A DNA stretch of 64,000 nt from JADZAI01 sp964390465 (GTDB lineage Bacteria; Pseudomonadota; Alphaproteobacteria; Micropepsales; Micropepsaceae), in contig CAYMIJ010000004.1 of the NCBI GenBank assembly GCA_964390465.1, positions 62,001 to 126,000 on the forward strand, read 5' to 3'. Shown piece after piece: positions 33,483 to 44,885 of the stretch. Position 1 is the stretch's first letter. Each line of letters opens with the position of its first letter. The notes under the pieces were generated by a model. It worked only from the letters and a program-made list of their open reading frames with translations. It did not search any database and had not been told where the DNA came from. The position numbers and the translations under genes were made by a program.

Positions 33483-34727
33483 GTGACACAGACTGAGCGG
33501 CGCGTGGCTGTCATCGGCGCTGGCCCTGCCGGTCTGATGGCGGCTGAGGTTCTGGCGCGTGGTGGATGCGGGGTTGACGTGTTCGACCGAATGCCGTCGC
33601 CCGCCCGCAAATTGCTGATCGCCGGGCGCGGCGGACTGAACCTGACCCATTCGGAAGATTTTGAACGGTTCGTTGCGCGCTATGGCAACGCGCCACATTG
33701 GTTGCGGCCTACGCTGGAGGCCTTTCCGCCCCGTGCACTGATGGAGTGGGCGGAGGGTTTGGGGCAATCCCTGTTTATCGGCTCCAGTGGGCGGGTGTTT
33801 CCGAAAGCGATGAAGGCATCCCCATTGCTGCGTGCTTGGCTGGCGTCGCTCGCCGAGATGGGCGTGCGCTTTCACATGCGGCATGAGTGGCGCGGCTGGG
33901 ATGGCGATGCGCTGGTGTTCGATGCGCCGGATGGCGCGGTGCGGGTGCAGGCTGATGCCACCGTGCTGGCGTTGGGGGGCGCGAGCTGGCCGAAACTCGG
34001 ATCGAATGGCGCGTGGGCGGATCTGTTGCGCGAACGCGGCGTAGCGTTATCACCGTTTTCGCCATCGAATGCAGGTCTGACCATCGCATGGAGTGATCAC
34101 CTTAGCGCGCGCTTCGCCGGCACTCCTTTGAAAAACGTGGTCCTGTCAGCGGCGGGTCGCACATCGCGGGGTGATGCTGTGGTGACGCGCTATGGCCTTG
34201 AAGGCGGCGCGGTCTATCCACTGGCCGCGCATGTTGGCGCGGCGCTTGGGAAGGGGCCGGTGACGCTGACCCTTGATCTGAGGCCCGACATGAACGCGGA
34301 AGTGTTGGCGCGCAGGCTGGAAGGACGTGCCCGGGAAAGTCTCGCCAACCGGCTGCGCAAAGCTGGGTTGAGTGCGCTGGAAAGCGCATTGCTGCGTGAG
34401 GTACATGGAGCTGCAATGCCCAAGGAAGCGGGTGCGCTTGCGGAGGCGATCAAGGCCGTGGCGCTGAACGTGTTAGGTGTGCAGGGGCTGGCGCGCGCGA
34501 TCTCAAGCGCGGGTGGCGTGGCGAGGGATGAACTCGACGAGGGGCTGATGCTGAAACGTCTGCCCGGCGTGTTCGCAGCGGGCGAGATGCTGGACTGGGA
34601 CGCCCCGACCGGCGGCTATCTGTTGCAGGCCAGTTTCGCTACCGGGGTTGCGGCAGCCAAAGGCGTGCTCAGTTATTTCGGTGTCACGCGCAGCACCTTG
34701 CCTCGTTCATCGTCGGTGAGCAGATAG
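33483..34727 (+). CDS. TIGR03862-type flavoprotein (NAD(P)/FAD oxidoreductase)
   Basis: A 414-residue FAD-binding protein of the BaiN/HI0933-like group. The dinucleotide-binding G-A-G-P-A-G-L-M-A-A is at the N-terminus. A-R-K-L-L-I-A-G-R-G-G-L-N-L-T-H-S is the signature of the family, and F-A-A-G-E-M-L-D-W-D-A-P-T-G-G-Y-L-L-Q places the second FAD contact near the C-terminus. No redox partner is implied by the neighbours. The start is GTG, immediately after the previous stop. Its last 55 nt overlap the end of the convergent sugar dehydrogenase gene. Confidence 0.85.
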   Translation: MTQTERRVAVIGAGPAGLMAAEVLARGGCGVDVFDRMPSPARKLLIAGRGGLNLTHSEDFERFVARYGNAPHWLRPTLEAFPPRALMEWAEGLGQSLFIGSSGRVFPKAMKASPLLRAWLASLAEMGVRFHMRHEWRGWDGDALVFDAPDGAVRVQADATVLALGGASWPKLGSNGAWADLLRERGVALSPFSPSNAGLTIAWSDHLSARFAGTPLKNVVLSAAGRTSRGDAVVTRYGLEGGAVYPLAAHVGAALGKGPVTLTLDLRPDMNAEVLARRLEGRARESLANRLRKAGLSALESALLREVHGAAMPKEAGALAEAIKAVALNVLGVQGLARAISSAGGVARDELDEGLMLKRLPGVFAAGEMLDWDAPTGGYLLQASFATGVAAAKGVLSYFGVTRSTLPRSSSVSR

Positions 34728-35803
34728 ACGGCACCATCGGGCCCCACACGTACATCGCGGATGCGCTGTTTCAGATCAGCGAACAGACGTTCCTGTTCCA
34801 CCACCTTGCCACTGGTATCGAGCTTCAGCCGGTCAACGCGCTGCATACCGAGCGCCCCGGCGAGCAGATCGCCTTCCCATGCCGGGAACAACGCCCCATG
34901 ATAGACCGCGAGGCCTGATGGCGCGAAGCGTTCCGGTTTCCAAACGGCAATCGGCTGGAGTGTGCCTTCCAATTCTGCATTGGGAGAAATGACCGCACCC
35001 GAATAGTCAACCGAATAGGTGGCGAGCGGCCAGCCGTAATTGCCACTCTTCTCGATCCTGTTCACCTCATCGCCCGATAGCGCGCCATGTTCAGTCTGGT
35101 AGACGGTGCCGGTCTTTGCATCGATGGCGAGCCCCTGCTGATTGCGGTGCCCGTAGGAATACACCTCGGCTTTGGCACCGCTTTCATTCACGAAGGGATT
35201 GTCCGCTGGGGCTTTTCCGTTTGTGTCGATACGGATGATCTTGCCGAGGCCACTGGATTTGTCCTGTGCTTTTTCGCGATACTCAAAGCCATCGCCGGTG
35301 GTGAGCAGCAATGTGCCATCGGGCAGGAACGCCATGCGACCGCCGAAATGGGCGTCAGTGTCCTTGTCGGGGGCGTTGCGGTAGATGACCGTGACATCAC
35401 TGAGTTTCGTGCCATCGAACTTCGCGCGCGCCACAGCCGTGTGGTTGGCGCTGTCGTTGCCCTCAGCATATGAAATATAGATCAACCCGTTGCTGGCAAA
35501 GCCTGGATCAAGCAGGACGTCGAAATAGCCTCCCTGACCCGAGACATAAGCTGCGGGCAGGCCTGCCAGTGGGGTAGGTTCCAGTTTCCCGTCGTGGATG
35601 AGACGGAGGCCGATATTGCGTTCGGTGACCAGCATGGAGCCATCGGGCAGAAAGGCGAGCGACCAGGGATGATCGAGATTTTCCGCCACAGTGGTGATAG
35701 CGTATTTCGACGGGTCGCCGTCGTGCCCATTTTCAAGAATGGGTGAGGCGAGGGCCGCGCTACCCATCAGGGCCGCAATACAGGCGAGGCGCAGGATCGT
35801 CAT
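34673..35803 (-). CDS. PQQ-dependent aldose sugar dehydrogenase family protein (exported)
   Basis: A 376-residue secreted beta-propeller enzyme. After a signal peptide (MTILRLACIAALMGSAALA) come the blades typical of soluble glucose/aldose dehydrogenases: L-D-H-P-W-S-L-A-F-L-P-D-G-S-M-L-V-T-E-R, Y-A-E-G-N-D, R-M-A-F-L-P-D-G-T-L-L-L-T-T-G-D, and S-Y-G-H-R-N-Q-Q-G. It would oxidise an aldose in the periplasm with bound PQQ and calcium. No pqq biosynthetic genes are nearby. The ATG 35803 fits the signal peptide; GGAG is upstream. The 3' end overlaps the flavoprotein gene. Confidence 0.85.
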   Translation of the reverse strand: MTILRLACIAALMGSAALASPILENGHDGDPSKYAITTVAENLDHPWSLAFLPDGSMLVTERNIGLRLIHDGKLEPTPLAGLPAAYVSGQGGYFDVLLDPGFASNGLIYISYAEGNDSANHTAVARAKFDGTKLSDVTVIYRNAPDKDTDAHFGGRMAFLPDGTLLLTTGDGFEYREKAQDKSSGLGKIIRIDTNGKAPADNPFVNESGAKAEVYSYGHRNQQGLAIDAKTGTVYQTEHGALSGDEVNRIEKSGNYGWPLATYSVDYSGAVISPNAELEGTLQPIAVWKPERFAPSGLAVYHGALFPAWEGDLLAGALGMQRVDRLKLDTSGKVVEQERLFADLKQRIRDVRVGPDGAVYLLTDDERGKVLRVTPK

Positions 35804-35890
35804 GGGGCAGGGGCTCCGTGTCATGAAGATGCTTGTCATGCACTTGAGTGTGGGACAGGTTCTCACGGATTGCAAAGGGCGGACAAGTTC

Positions 35891-36331
35891 ATGCGCACGG
35901 TTTTCGCGTTTGTGGCGGCGGTGCTGACCGCATTCTTTCTGGGCGCGATAGCTCTGACGGCCTTTGATCAGATGGGCTATACCGGGGCCGGCGGCGTTCT
36001 GACCCTTGTCCAGAGGTTTATATGGTTGGGGCAGACCACGAAGGGTCTGCTGGTCGATGTCGGCATGTATCTGCCGCTGATTACTGTCGGTCTCATCATC
36101 GCCTTTCTCGCTGCATGGGCGGTAAAGCGAACTGCGCCACAACTGCGTTTCTGGTGGTATGCAGGCGCTGGTGCGGTGGCGATGATCGTTATGATTTTTA
36201 CATTGAAGGCCGTGCTGGGCCTGTTCGTGTTACCGGGCGCGCGTACGCTGGCTGGCATCGCCGCACAGGGGCTCGCCGGATTCTGCGCAGGTGCCGTGTA
36301 CGCTCGGCTGAGTGAACGCCGCGCTGCCTAG
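35891..36331 (+). CDS. Hypothetical integral membrane protein
   Basis: A 146-residue protein with four hydrophobic segments (about residues 3-25, 55-75, 88-105, 112-137) separated by short loops, and a basic C-terminus (R-L-S-E-R-R-A-A). I do not recognise a family. Its start ATG 35891 has G-rich sequence GGGCGGA upstream, and an upstream TTG (35870) would also be in frame. It is divergent from the sugar dehydrogenase and its stop overlaps the convergent acyl-CoA synthetase stop. Confidence 0.6.
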   Translation: MRTVFAFVAAVLTAFFLGAIALTAFDQMGYTGAGGVLTLVQRFIWLGQTTKGLLVDVGMYLPLITVGLIIAFLAAWAVKRTAPQLRFWWYAGAGAVAMIVMIFTLKAVLGLFVLPGARTLAGIAAQGLAGFCAGAVYARLSERRAA

Positions 36332-37980
36332 ATGCCGATCGGTTTTACCTGATCGCGCAGTTTGAACTTCTGCACCTTGCCTGTTGAGGTTTTCGGCAGC
36401 TCGCCGAAGATGATCTGCTTTGGGGCCTTGTAGTGGGCGATCTCGCCGCGCACATGGGCGATGAGATCGGCCTCGCTGGCGGTCGCGCCGGGCTTCAGGT
36501 TGACGAAGGCGATGGCGATTTCGCCCCATTTTTCATCCGGGCGCCCCACGACAGCAGCTTCGAACACCGCCGGGTGACGATAGAGCACGTCCTCCACCTC
36601 GATGGAGGAGATGTTCTCTCCGCCTGAAATGATGATGTCCTTGGAGCGGTCTTTCAGGCGAATATAGCCATCAGCATCCCACACGCCGAGGTCGCCGGAA
36701 TGGAACCAGCCGCCCGAGAATGCTTCGCTCGTGGCCTTCGGATTTTTCAGATAGCCCTTCATCACGACATTGCCGCGGAAGAACACCTCGCCCATTGTCG
36801 AGCCGTCCTTTGGCACTTCCTGCATGGTCTCAGGGTCCATGACCGCGAGCTGTTCGAGCACGACATAGCGCACACCCTGACGCGCTTTCATCGATGCTTT
36901 TTCCAATGGGGGCAGCGTGTCCCATTCCTCATGCCAGGCATTGATGGTGGACGGACCATAGGTTTCGGTGAGGCCGTAGAGATGCGACACATGGAAACCG
37001 GCAGCTTCCATCTTCTGCAGCACCGCGGCAGGCGGCGGGGCGGCGGCGGTGTAGAACTCGATGGTGCGCCCACCTGTCGAGCGGATGTCATCGGGCGCAT
37101 TGATGAGCATGTTCATGACCACTGGCGCGCCGCACATATGGGTGACGCCATGTGCCTTGATGGCGGCATAGATGCGGGTGGCTTCAGTCTTGCGCAGACA
37201 AACATGGGTGCCTGCCACTGCCGAGATGGTCCATGTGAAGCACCAGCCATTGCAGTGGAACATCGGCGACGTCCACAAATAGACCGGATGCGCTGTCATC
37301 GCAGCCGTAATGGCATTGCCCATGGCGAGCAGATAAGCGCCGCGATGATGGTAGACGACGCCTTTGGGATTGCCGGTGGTGCCTGACGTGTAATTGAGCG
37401 CGATGGCGTTCCATTCATCTGCGATGGTCTCGCCCGCATAGGCCGGATCACCTGTGGCGATGAAGTCTTCGTAGTCAATCTCTCCCACTGGCTCGCCGCC
37501 CGTGTGCTCGGCATCATAAACGCCGATGATAAAGGGCTTTGATTTGCTGAGGGCCACGGCGGCTTTCGCCAGCGCGCCGAACTCATGATCGGCGATGAGG
37601 ATTTTCGCCTCGCCATGATCGAGGATGAAAGCGATCTCCTGAGCTGATAGACGGTAGTTGATCGTGTTCAGCACACCGCCGGTCATCGGCACGCCATAAT
37701 GGGCCTCAAGCTGGGCTGGTACATTGGGAATGAGGGTCGCTACGGTATCCCCCAAACCGATGCCGCGCGCCTTAAGGGCCGAGCCGAGACGCTGGCAGCG
37801 GGCCTGAAACGCGGCATAGGTGAAGCGGCGTGCCCCGTGAACGACCGCCAGCCGGTGAGGGAATGTGGAGGCGGCGCGCTTCAGGAAGCTGAGCGGCGTG
37901 AGCGCCTGAAAATTGGCACCGCATTTTGGCAGATCGAGATCGTAGGGGTTGGAGGCCACGCTCATGTAAGATCCGTTCAT
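36328..37980 (-). CDS. AMP-dependent acyl-CoA synthetase
   Basis: A 550-residue adenylate-forming enzyme that activates a carboxylic acid to its CoA thioester. The P-loop-like Y-T-S-G-T-T-G-N-P-K-G-V (about 180), the Y-G-L-T-E-T-Y-G-P motif and the D-x-W-F-H-S-G-D-L region followed by D-R-S-K-D-I-I-I-S-G-G-E-N-I hinge are intact, as is the C-terminal K-T-S-T-G-K-V-Q-K-F adenylation lysine region. The sequence resembles the medium-chain/3-methylmercaptopropionate ligase (DmdB-like) branch. The start may be M1 or M6. With the crotonase and acyl-CoA dehydrogenase genes it could serve fatty-acid use. Confidence 0.9.
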   Translation of the reverse strand: MNGSYMSVASNPYDLDLPKCGANFQALTPLSFLKRAASTFPHRLAVVHGARRFTYAAFQARCQRLGSALKARGIGLGDTVATLIPNVPAQLEAHYGVPMTGGVLNTINYRLSAQEIAFILDHGEAKILIADHEFGALAKAAVALSKSKPFIIGVYDAEHTGGEPVGEIDYEDFIATGDPAYAGETIADEWNAIALNYTSGTTGNPKGVVYHHRGAYLLAMGNAITAAMTAHPVYLWTSPMFHCNGWCFTWTISAVAGTHVCLRKTEATRIYAAIKAHGVTHMCGAPVVMNMLINAPDDIRSTGGRTIEFYTAAAPPPAAVLQKMEAAGFHVSHLYGLTETYGPSTINAWHEEWDTLPPLEKASMKARQGVRYVVLEQLAVMDPETMQEVPKDGSTMGEVFFRGNVVMKGYLKNPKATSEAFSGGWFHSGDLGVWDADGYIRLKDRSKDIIISGGENISSIEVEDVLYRHPAVFEAAVVGRPDEKWGEIAIAFVNLKPGATASEADLIAHVRGEIAHYKAPKQIIFGELPKTSTGKVQKFKLRDQVKPIGI

Positions 37981-38120
37981 CGCCTAGTCAGTTAGGATCA
38001 TTACTCTTGTCACGCCTGCGCTGCCGTCAAGGTGCCGCTAGGGTGATGTGGTCTTGAAATCGACTGAATTGAAGGCCATTCCACGCACTGCCACATTGCG
38101 CCGACAAAAGTGATATCGTG

Positions 38121-38903
38121 ATGACCAAGATGTATCGAAGCCTGACTCGCACCGCACTGGTGATGATGATTGCTCTTATGGGTGTGCCCGCAGCTTCGGT
38201 AGCGCAGACCCCAGGTGATGCCGCGCCCTCCATCCAGCGCCTCAATGATCTGGAAAACACCGTACGCGATCTCACCGGCCAGATCGAAAAGCTCGGCTAT
38301 GAAAACAGGATGTTGAAGGACAAGATCGAGCGTCTGGAGACGGAAGTGAACTTCCGCCTGAACCAGCTTGAGGGCAATCCGAACCCGGACAAGCCGAAAG
38401 CTGACAACCTTGATGGTGGCGTGGGTAGTGGCGACAGCGCTGACAAACCGGCAGCGGGCGATGGGCCGAAGGAGCCTGGCACAATCGGCGATACGCCGAC
38501 GCCGAAAGCCGATGGTCGCGCGGAAGACGTCTACAATCAGGCGATGGATCATCTCACCAAGTCGGAATACGAGGCCGCGTTGCGCCTGTTTCGGCAGGTG
38601 GTGACGGATTATCCGGGCACGGACTATGCCGCACAGGCGCAGTATTGGATCGCCGACATTCACTACGTCCAGAAGGACTACGAGAAGGCGGCGCTGGCTT
38701 TCGCTGAGGTGATCAAGAAATACCCCACAGCAGGACGCGGCCCTGAAGCCATGCTGAAGCTGGGCCTGTCACTCATCAATATCGGCAAGAAGCCGGAAGG
38801 ATGTAAAACACTGGGCGCGATCAAGCAGCAATATCCCAAGGCGAGCGAAGCGATTCTCAGCCGTGCTGATCGTGAAGCGAAGAAAGCCGAGTGCGGAACC
38901 TGA
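38121..38903 (+). CDS. cpoB: Tol-Pal associated protein CpoB/YbgF
   Basis: A 260-residue periplasmic protein. It has a signal peptide (to about residue 27), an N-terminal trimeric coiled coil (I-Q-R-L-N-D-L-E-N-T-V-R-D-L), a Pro/Asp/Gly-rich linker, and C-terminal TPR-like repeats (Y-N-Q-A-M-D-H-L-T-K-S-E-Y-E-A-A, then Y-P-T-A-G-R-G-P-E-A-M). CpoB links peptidoglycan synthesis to Tol-dependent outer-membrane constriction. The tol-pal genes usually just upstream are not here; an acyl-CoA synthetase is divergent. tilS starts 13 nt before its end. A GTG three bases upstream is also in frame. Confidence 0.88.
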   Translation: MTKMYRSLTRTALVMMIALMGVPAASVAQTPGDAAPSIQRLNDLENTVRDLTGQIEKLGYENRMLKDKIERLETEVNFRLNQLEGNPNPDKPKADNLDGGVGSGDSADKPAAGDGPKEPGTIGDTPTPKADGRAEDVYNQAMDHLTKSEYEAALRLFRQVVTDYPGTDYAAQAQYWIADIHYVQKDYEKAALAFAEVIKKYPTAGRGPEAMLKLGLSLINIGKKPEGCKTLGAIKQQYPKASEAILSRADREAKKAECGT

Positions 38904-39943
38904 AGGTAGAGTTCGAGCGCTCACTGGCGGCGCTTCAGTCGCCCGCGCCTTATGCTGTCGCCGTCTCGGGTGGCCCGGATTCGATGGCGCTGATGCATCT
39001 GGCCGCGCCGCTAAAGCCTTTGGTGCTGACTGTCGATCATGGATTGCGCAGTGAGTCGGCCGATGAGGCCAGATTTGTGGCTTCAGCAGCGCATGATCTG
39101 GGACTCACGCACCTGACTCTTAGATGGGATGGCACCAAGCCTCGACACGGTATTCAGGCCGCTGCGCGGCACCATCGCTATCGCCTCATGGCAGGTGAAT
39201 GTGCGCAGCGGGGCATCGCCACTCTCATGACCGGACATACACTGGATGACCAGATGGAGACGGTTGCCATGAGGGCGGCCCGTGAAAGCGGCATCTTCGG
39301 TCTTGCCGGGATGCCATCGCAGAGCATGTTACCAGATACAGATATTCGTTTGATCCGCCCGTTATTGGGGCATGGGAAAGCAGTGTTGACAGGCTTTCTG
39401 CGTGAGACCGGACTCACCTTTCTGAGTGATCCATCTAATCAGGACCAGCGCTTTGAGCGCGCCCGTCTACGTGCAGGCGGCGTTCATGCTGTGACTGTTG
39501 GTGATATCGGAGCAGCACAGGCGGCACGCCGAAAGCTGGAACGCCGGGCATTGGCATTCCTGGAGGCCGAGACGGTTGCCCGGCACGACGTCATCATGGT
39601 CAGCCGCGCGGCCCTTGTGGCCCTTGAGCCTGAGCTTTCAGACTGTGTTCTGAGCGCCTTGTTGCGGCGCGTTGGAGGTCGCGCATATCCCGGTACAAGA
39701 GCCGAACGGCTGCGCTTGATGTCAGGTATCGCTGCGTCCACGCCATTTGCGGGCCGCACACTGGCAGCCGCCCATATCCGCCCTGCACGCCGTGCAGAGT
39801 GCGGTAAAGCTTTGGATATGTTGACACTTTTACGAGAAGATCATGCCGATATCGGTAGAGGGTGGTGGCTACCTTTTGCATGCTTTCCCCAGATTCCTGT
39901 TCCCTTGGCTGAACGGTCGGCTTCAGGCGCGAAAAACTGGTAA
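38891..39943 (+). CDS. tilS: tRNA(Ile)-lysidine synthase
   Basis: TilS attaches lysine to C34 of the tRNA-Ile CAU anticodon so that it reads AUA. The N-terminal ATP-pyrophosphatase loop S-G-G-P-D-S is at residues 26-31, and D-H-G-L-R-S-E-S follows, then the G-H-T-x-D-D-Q-M-E-T motif. The 350-residue length is typical. Start is GTG at 38891, within the cpoB frame, preceded by purine-rich GAAGAAAGCCGAG. The next gene, ftsH, begins 165 nt later, a conserved alphaproteobacterial order (cpoB-tilS-ftsH). Confidence 0.94.
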   Translation: MRNLKVEFERSLAALQSPAPYAVAVSGGPDSMALMHLAAPLKPLVLTVDHGLRSESADEARFVASAAHDLGLTHLTLRWDGTKPRHGIQAAARHHRYRLMAGECAQRGIATLMTGHTLDDQMETVAMRAARESGIFGLAGMPSQSMLPDTDIRLIRPLLGHGKAVLTGFLRETGLTFLSDPSNQDQRFERARLRAGGVHAVTVGDIGAAQAARRKLERRALAFLEAETVARHDVIMVSRAALVALEPELSDCVLSALLRRVGGRAYPGTRAERLRLMSGIAASTPFAGRTLAAAHIRPARRAECGKALDMLTLLREDHADIGRGWWLPFACFPQIPVPLAERSASGAKNW

Positions 39944-40107
39944 ACGGCTTGAGCAGTCCCTATGTTTGAGCGAAATGGACGCGGCTAAGTTTGCTCCGTC
40001 TCGTAATCTGTCGTTCAGCTTGATGTGAGAGACTGTGCAGCTGTCATGTCGAGTGGACGGAACTGTACTGCCGGGAAGGCAGGCCGCATTTCGTGAGGCG
40101 ATGAAAA

Positions 40108-42021
<1,914 letters not shown>

Positions 42022-42047
42022 GAGCCATCAAGCCAACAGGTGAACGA

Positions 42048-42075
42048 AACCCCGGTGCCATGCGCCGGGGTTTTT
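42048..42075 (+). terminator. Rho-independent terminator after ftsH
   Basis: AACCCCGG pairs with CCGGGGTT around a 9-nt loop and is followed by T's. It lies 27 nt after the ftsH stop and 14 nt before the folP start, so folP may have its own promoter or depend on read-through. Confidence 0.85.
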
Positions 42076-42088
42076 CGTATGAAGCAGT

Positions 42089-42901
42089 ATGACCCGGCAA
42101 CCGCTGCTCTTTGGCATTCTCAACATCACCGCAGATTCATTCTCCGATGGTGGCAAATATCTCGATCCAGCGGTGGCGCTTGCACACGGCCGGGCATTGG
42201 CGGGAGGCGGGGCCGATCTCATTGACATTGGCGCAGCATCCTCCAACCCAGATGCAGTGCCTGTTGACGCTGATCTTGAGATCTCACGGCTGAGCGCTGT
42301 CGTGCCTGACCTGCTGGCCGAGGGCATGTCGATTTCCGTCGATAGTTTTGAACCGGACGTTCAGTCTTGGGCTCTGGATGCAGGCGTTCAGTGGCTGAAC
42401 GATATTCAAGGTTTTCCGGATGCAACACTTTATCCGCGCCTTGCAGACAGCGATGCGCGACTGATCGTCATGCATTCCGTGCAACAACGCGGGAAAGCGA
42501 CACGAGTCGATATTTCCCCCGATAAAATCATGGGACTTATCGATGCTTTCTTCGATGAGCGTCTCTCTGCCCTGGAACGCGCAGGTATCGCCAGAAACCG
42601 GCTCGTTATAGATCCGGGGATGGGTTTCTTTCTGGGTACTAATCCACAAACTTCACTGGACGTGCTGCGTCGTCTGCCGGAACTGAAGTCGCGCTATCAG
42701 TTGCCCATTCTGGTATCCGTGACGCGCAAGTCATTCATCCGCGCTCTTGTCGGGCGCAGCGCAGCCGAATCATTGCCTGCCACACTGGCTGCTGAACTCT
42801 TTGCAGCGGCGCAAGGCGCAGACATGATCCGCACCCACGACCCGCGTGCACTGTGCGATGCGCTGAAGGTGACAGCTGTGCTTCAGGGAGCCTTGACTTG
42901 A
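42089..42901 (+). CDS. folP: Dihydropteroate synthase
   Basis: Condenses p-aminobenzoate with hydroxymethyl-dihydropterin diphosphate in folate synthesis; it is the sulfonamide target. The 270-residue TIM barrel has G-I-L-N-I-T-A-D-S-F-S-D-G-G, D-L-I-D-I-G-A-A-S-S-N, and near the end S-V-T-R-K-S-F-I and I-R-T-H-D. It lies between ftsH and glmM, a common alphaproteobacterial order. The last 19 nt overlap the 3' end of the convergent exported protein gene. The preceding terminator sits 14 nt upstream of the ATG. Confidence 0.94.
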   Translation: MTRQPLLFGILNITADSFSDGGKYLDPAVALAHGRALAGGGADLIDIGAASSNPDAVPVDADLEISRLSAVVPDLLAEGMSISVDSFEPDVQSWALDAGVQWLNDIQGFPDATLYPRLADSDARLIVMHSVQQRGKATRVDISPDKIMGLIDAFFDERLSALERAGIARNRLVIDPGMGFFLGTNPQTSLDVLRRLPELKSRYQLPILVSVTRKSFIRALVGRSAAESLPATLAAELFAAAQGADMIRTHDPRALCDALKVTAVLQGALT

Positions 42902-43497
42902 CGGACATCACACAGCCCGCCCCCCGCAGCTTCCATCAGAAAGGCAGCCTGATCGTCGTCACGGTTGATGATATCCCAGTCCACACCCTGGGGACTTGTT
43001 GAATCACGGTCGCCCATGCCCAGACTTGTGTTCAGTTCCATCATGATCTTGCCAGCGGCTTTCCGGCGCAGAACAAAGAGGCCGCCATCGTCTTCGATCC
43101 CGCATTCCATCGAATCATTGTCGTTCTGGCTGCAATAGACGCTGGAGAGCTTAGCCTGAGTATAATCGAGCGTTGTAACCGCAATGAGCGCGGTAAATGA
43201 AGGACGCTCGTTATAGGGGTCCCACATGGGGACTGGCTCTGTCTGATCCGGCACGATCTGCTCAGGAAAATAGGTGAAGGCAATCGCGGTGACTTTTTGC
43301 TTCGGGTGCGCCTTCATGTGAGCTGCATCATAAGTCCGGGCGAAACAGAACGGTTTGCTCGTATCGACAAAGGCCACAATCGGCGGCGTCGTGCGGGGTG
43401 GGTTAGGCATTTCATCTGCGCCAACGGGCAGAACACTGGCGAGCAGGACTGCGACAAAAGGCGCGACATAATATGTCGCAACTGACTTGGCATTCAT
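42883..43497 (-). CDS. Exported hypothetical protein
   Basis: A 204-residue protein with a signal peptide (to about residue 27) and a folded region with several Cys (F-C-F-A-R-T, V-Y-C-S-Q, M-E-C-G-I-E-D-D-G-G, G-L-C-D-V-R) that could form disulfides in the periplasm. I do not recognise the family. The convergent arrangement overlaps folP by 19 nt. It is divergent from glmM, with 44 nt between the two start codons, so promoters must overlap both. Confidence 0.65.
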   Translation of the reverse strand: MNAKSVATYYVAPFVAVLLASVLPVGADEMPNPPRTTPPIVAFVDTSKPFCFARTYDAAHMKAHPKQKVTAIAFTYFPEQIVPDQTEPVPMWDPYNERPSFTALIAVTTLDYTQAKLSSVYCSQNDNDSMECGIEDDGGLFVLRRKAAGKIMMELNTSLGMGDRDSTSPQGVDWDIINRDDDQAAFLMEAAGGGLCDVRQVKAP

Positions 43498-43541
43498 GTT
43501 AGGGACTAACCTCAGGATGTAGATGACCCGCTGGGGACGAT

Positions 43542-44885
43542 GTGAGCAGAATCTATTTTGGCACGGATGGAATCCGTGGAACAGCCAACCGCGACAATAT
43601 GACGCCTGACATTGCCTTGCGTGTGGGGCAGTCCGCCGGGCGGCTGTTCCGACGCAATGGCGGTGTGCATCGCGTGGTGATCGGCAAGGATACCCGCCTT
43701 TCAGGTTACATGCTCGAGTCAGCCCTTGTGGCCGGGTTCACCTCGGTAGGGATGGACGTATTCCTGTTTGGGCCATTGCCAACGCCGGCAGTCGCCATGC
43801 TGACCAGAACACTGCGCGCTGATCTTGGGGTTATGATTTCGGCCTCTCACAATCTCTATCATGACAATGGCATCAAGCTGTTCGGCCCTGATGGATACAA
43901 GCTGTCAGACGAAATGGAGAAGGCGATCGAGGCCGGGCTTCAGAGGGATCTCTCAGGTGATCTTGCAGGATCTGACAGGATCGGGCGCGCCAAGCGCATT
44001 GATGACAGCCAGGCGCGCTATATCGAATTCGTCAAACGCACTTTCCCGCGTCATCTGCGCCTTGACGGCCTGCGTGTTGTGATCGACTGCGCCAATGGTG
44101 CAGCCCATCGCGTCGCCCCGGAAGTGTTCTGGGAGCTTGGGGCGGAGGTCATCAAGATTGGCGTTGATCCTGATGGTTTCAATATCAACGAAAAGGTCGG
44201 CTCCACGGCGCCGGAAGCACTTCAGGAGAAGGTGCGCGAAGCCCGCGCCGATATCGGGATTGCACTGGATGGTGATGCCGATCGCGTGGTCATCGTCGAT
44301 GAAAAAGGCACTCTTGTTGATGGTGATCAGATACTCGGCCTGATCGGCAAGCGCTGGGCCGCTGCTGGTGAACTCAAGGGAGGTGGTCTCGTCGCGACCG
44401 TGATGTCAAATCTCGGGTTGGAACGGGCACTGGCCAGTGCAGGCGTCGAGATGGTGCGCGCCAGCGTCGGGGACCGCTATGTCATGGAACAGATGAAAGC
44501 GCGCGGCATGAATATCGGCGGTGAGCAGTCGGGCCATATCATTCTGAGCGATTTCAGCACGACCGGAGACGGTCTGATCGCCGCCCTTCAGGTGTGTGCG
44601 GCACGCGTCGAGGCAGATAAACCGGCAAGCGAAGTCTGCCACAGCTTCTCTCCGCTACCGCAGCTTCTGAAGAACGTGAAGTACAAGAATGGCTCGCCGC
44701 TGGAAGTTCCATCCGTAAAGGATGAGATCGCCAAGATCGAAAAAGATCTTGGGGAAAAAGGCCGTGTTGTCATCCGCAAGTCCGGCACGGAGCCCGTGAT
44801 CCGCGTGATGGCCGAGGCGGATGATGAACGTCTCGTGCACAATGTGGTCAACATGATCGTTGAAGTCATCGAGAAAGTCGCATGA
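43542..44885 (+). CDS. glmM: Phosphoglucosamine mutase
   Basis: GlmM converts glucosamine-6-phosphate to the 1-phosphate used by GlmU. The 447-residue alpha-D-phosphohexomutase has the phosphoserine loop I-S-A-S-H-N with catalytic Ser102, the metal loop D-G-D-A-D-R and the phosphate-binding R-K-S-G-T-E-P near the end. GTG start. It overlaps thiD by 4 nt (ATGA); the order ftsH-folP-glmM is conserved in the class. Confidence 0.96.
   Translation: MSRIYFGTDGIRGTANRDNMTPDIALRVGQSAGRLFRRNGGVHRVVIGKDTRLSGYMLESALVAGFTSVGMDVFLFGPLPTPAVAMLTRTLRADLGVMISASHNLYHDNGIKLFGPDGYKLSDEMEKAIEAGLQRDLSGDLAGSDRIGRAKRIDDSQARYIEFVKRTFPRHLRLDGLRVVIDCANGAAHRVAPEVFWELGAEVIKIGVDPDGFNINEKVGSTAPEALQEKVREARADIGIALDGDADRVVIVDEKGTLVDGDQILGLIGKRWAAAGELKGGGLVATVMSNLGLERALASAGVEMVRASVGDRYVMEQMKARGMNIGGEQSGHIILSDFSTTGDGLIAALQVCAARVEADKPASEVCHSFSPLPQLLKNVKYKNGSPLEVPSVKDEIAKIEKDLGEKGRVVIRKSGTEPVIRVMAEADDERLVHNVVNMIVEVIEKVA

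Noticed and set aside
36700..37386. Plus-strand frame of 228 codons within the acyl-CoA synthetase gene
   Set aside because: The minus-strand gene holds all adenylation motifs; this frame has no recognisable content.
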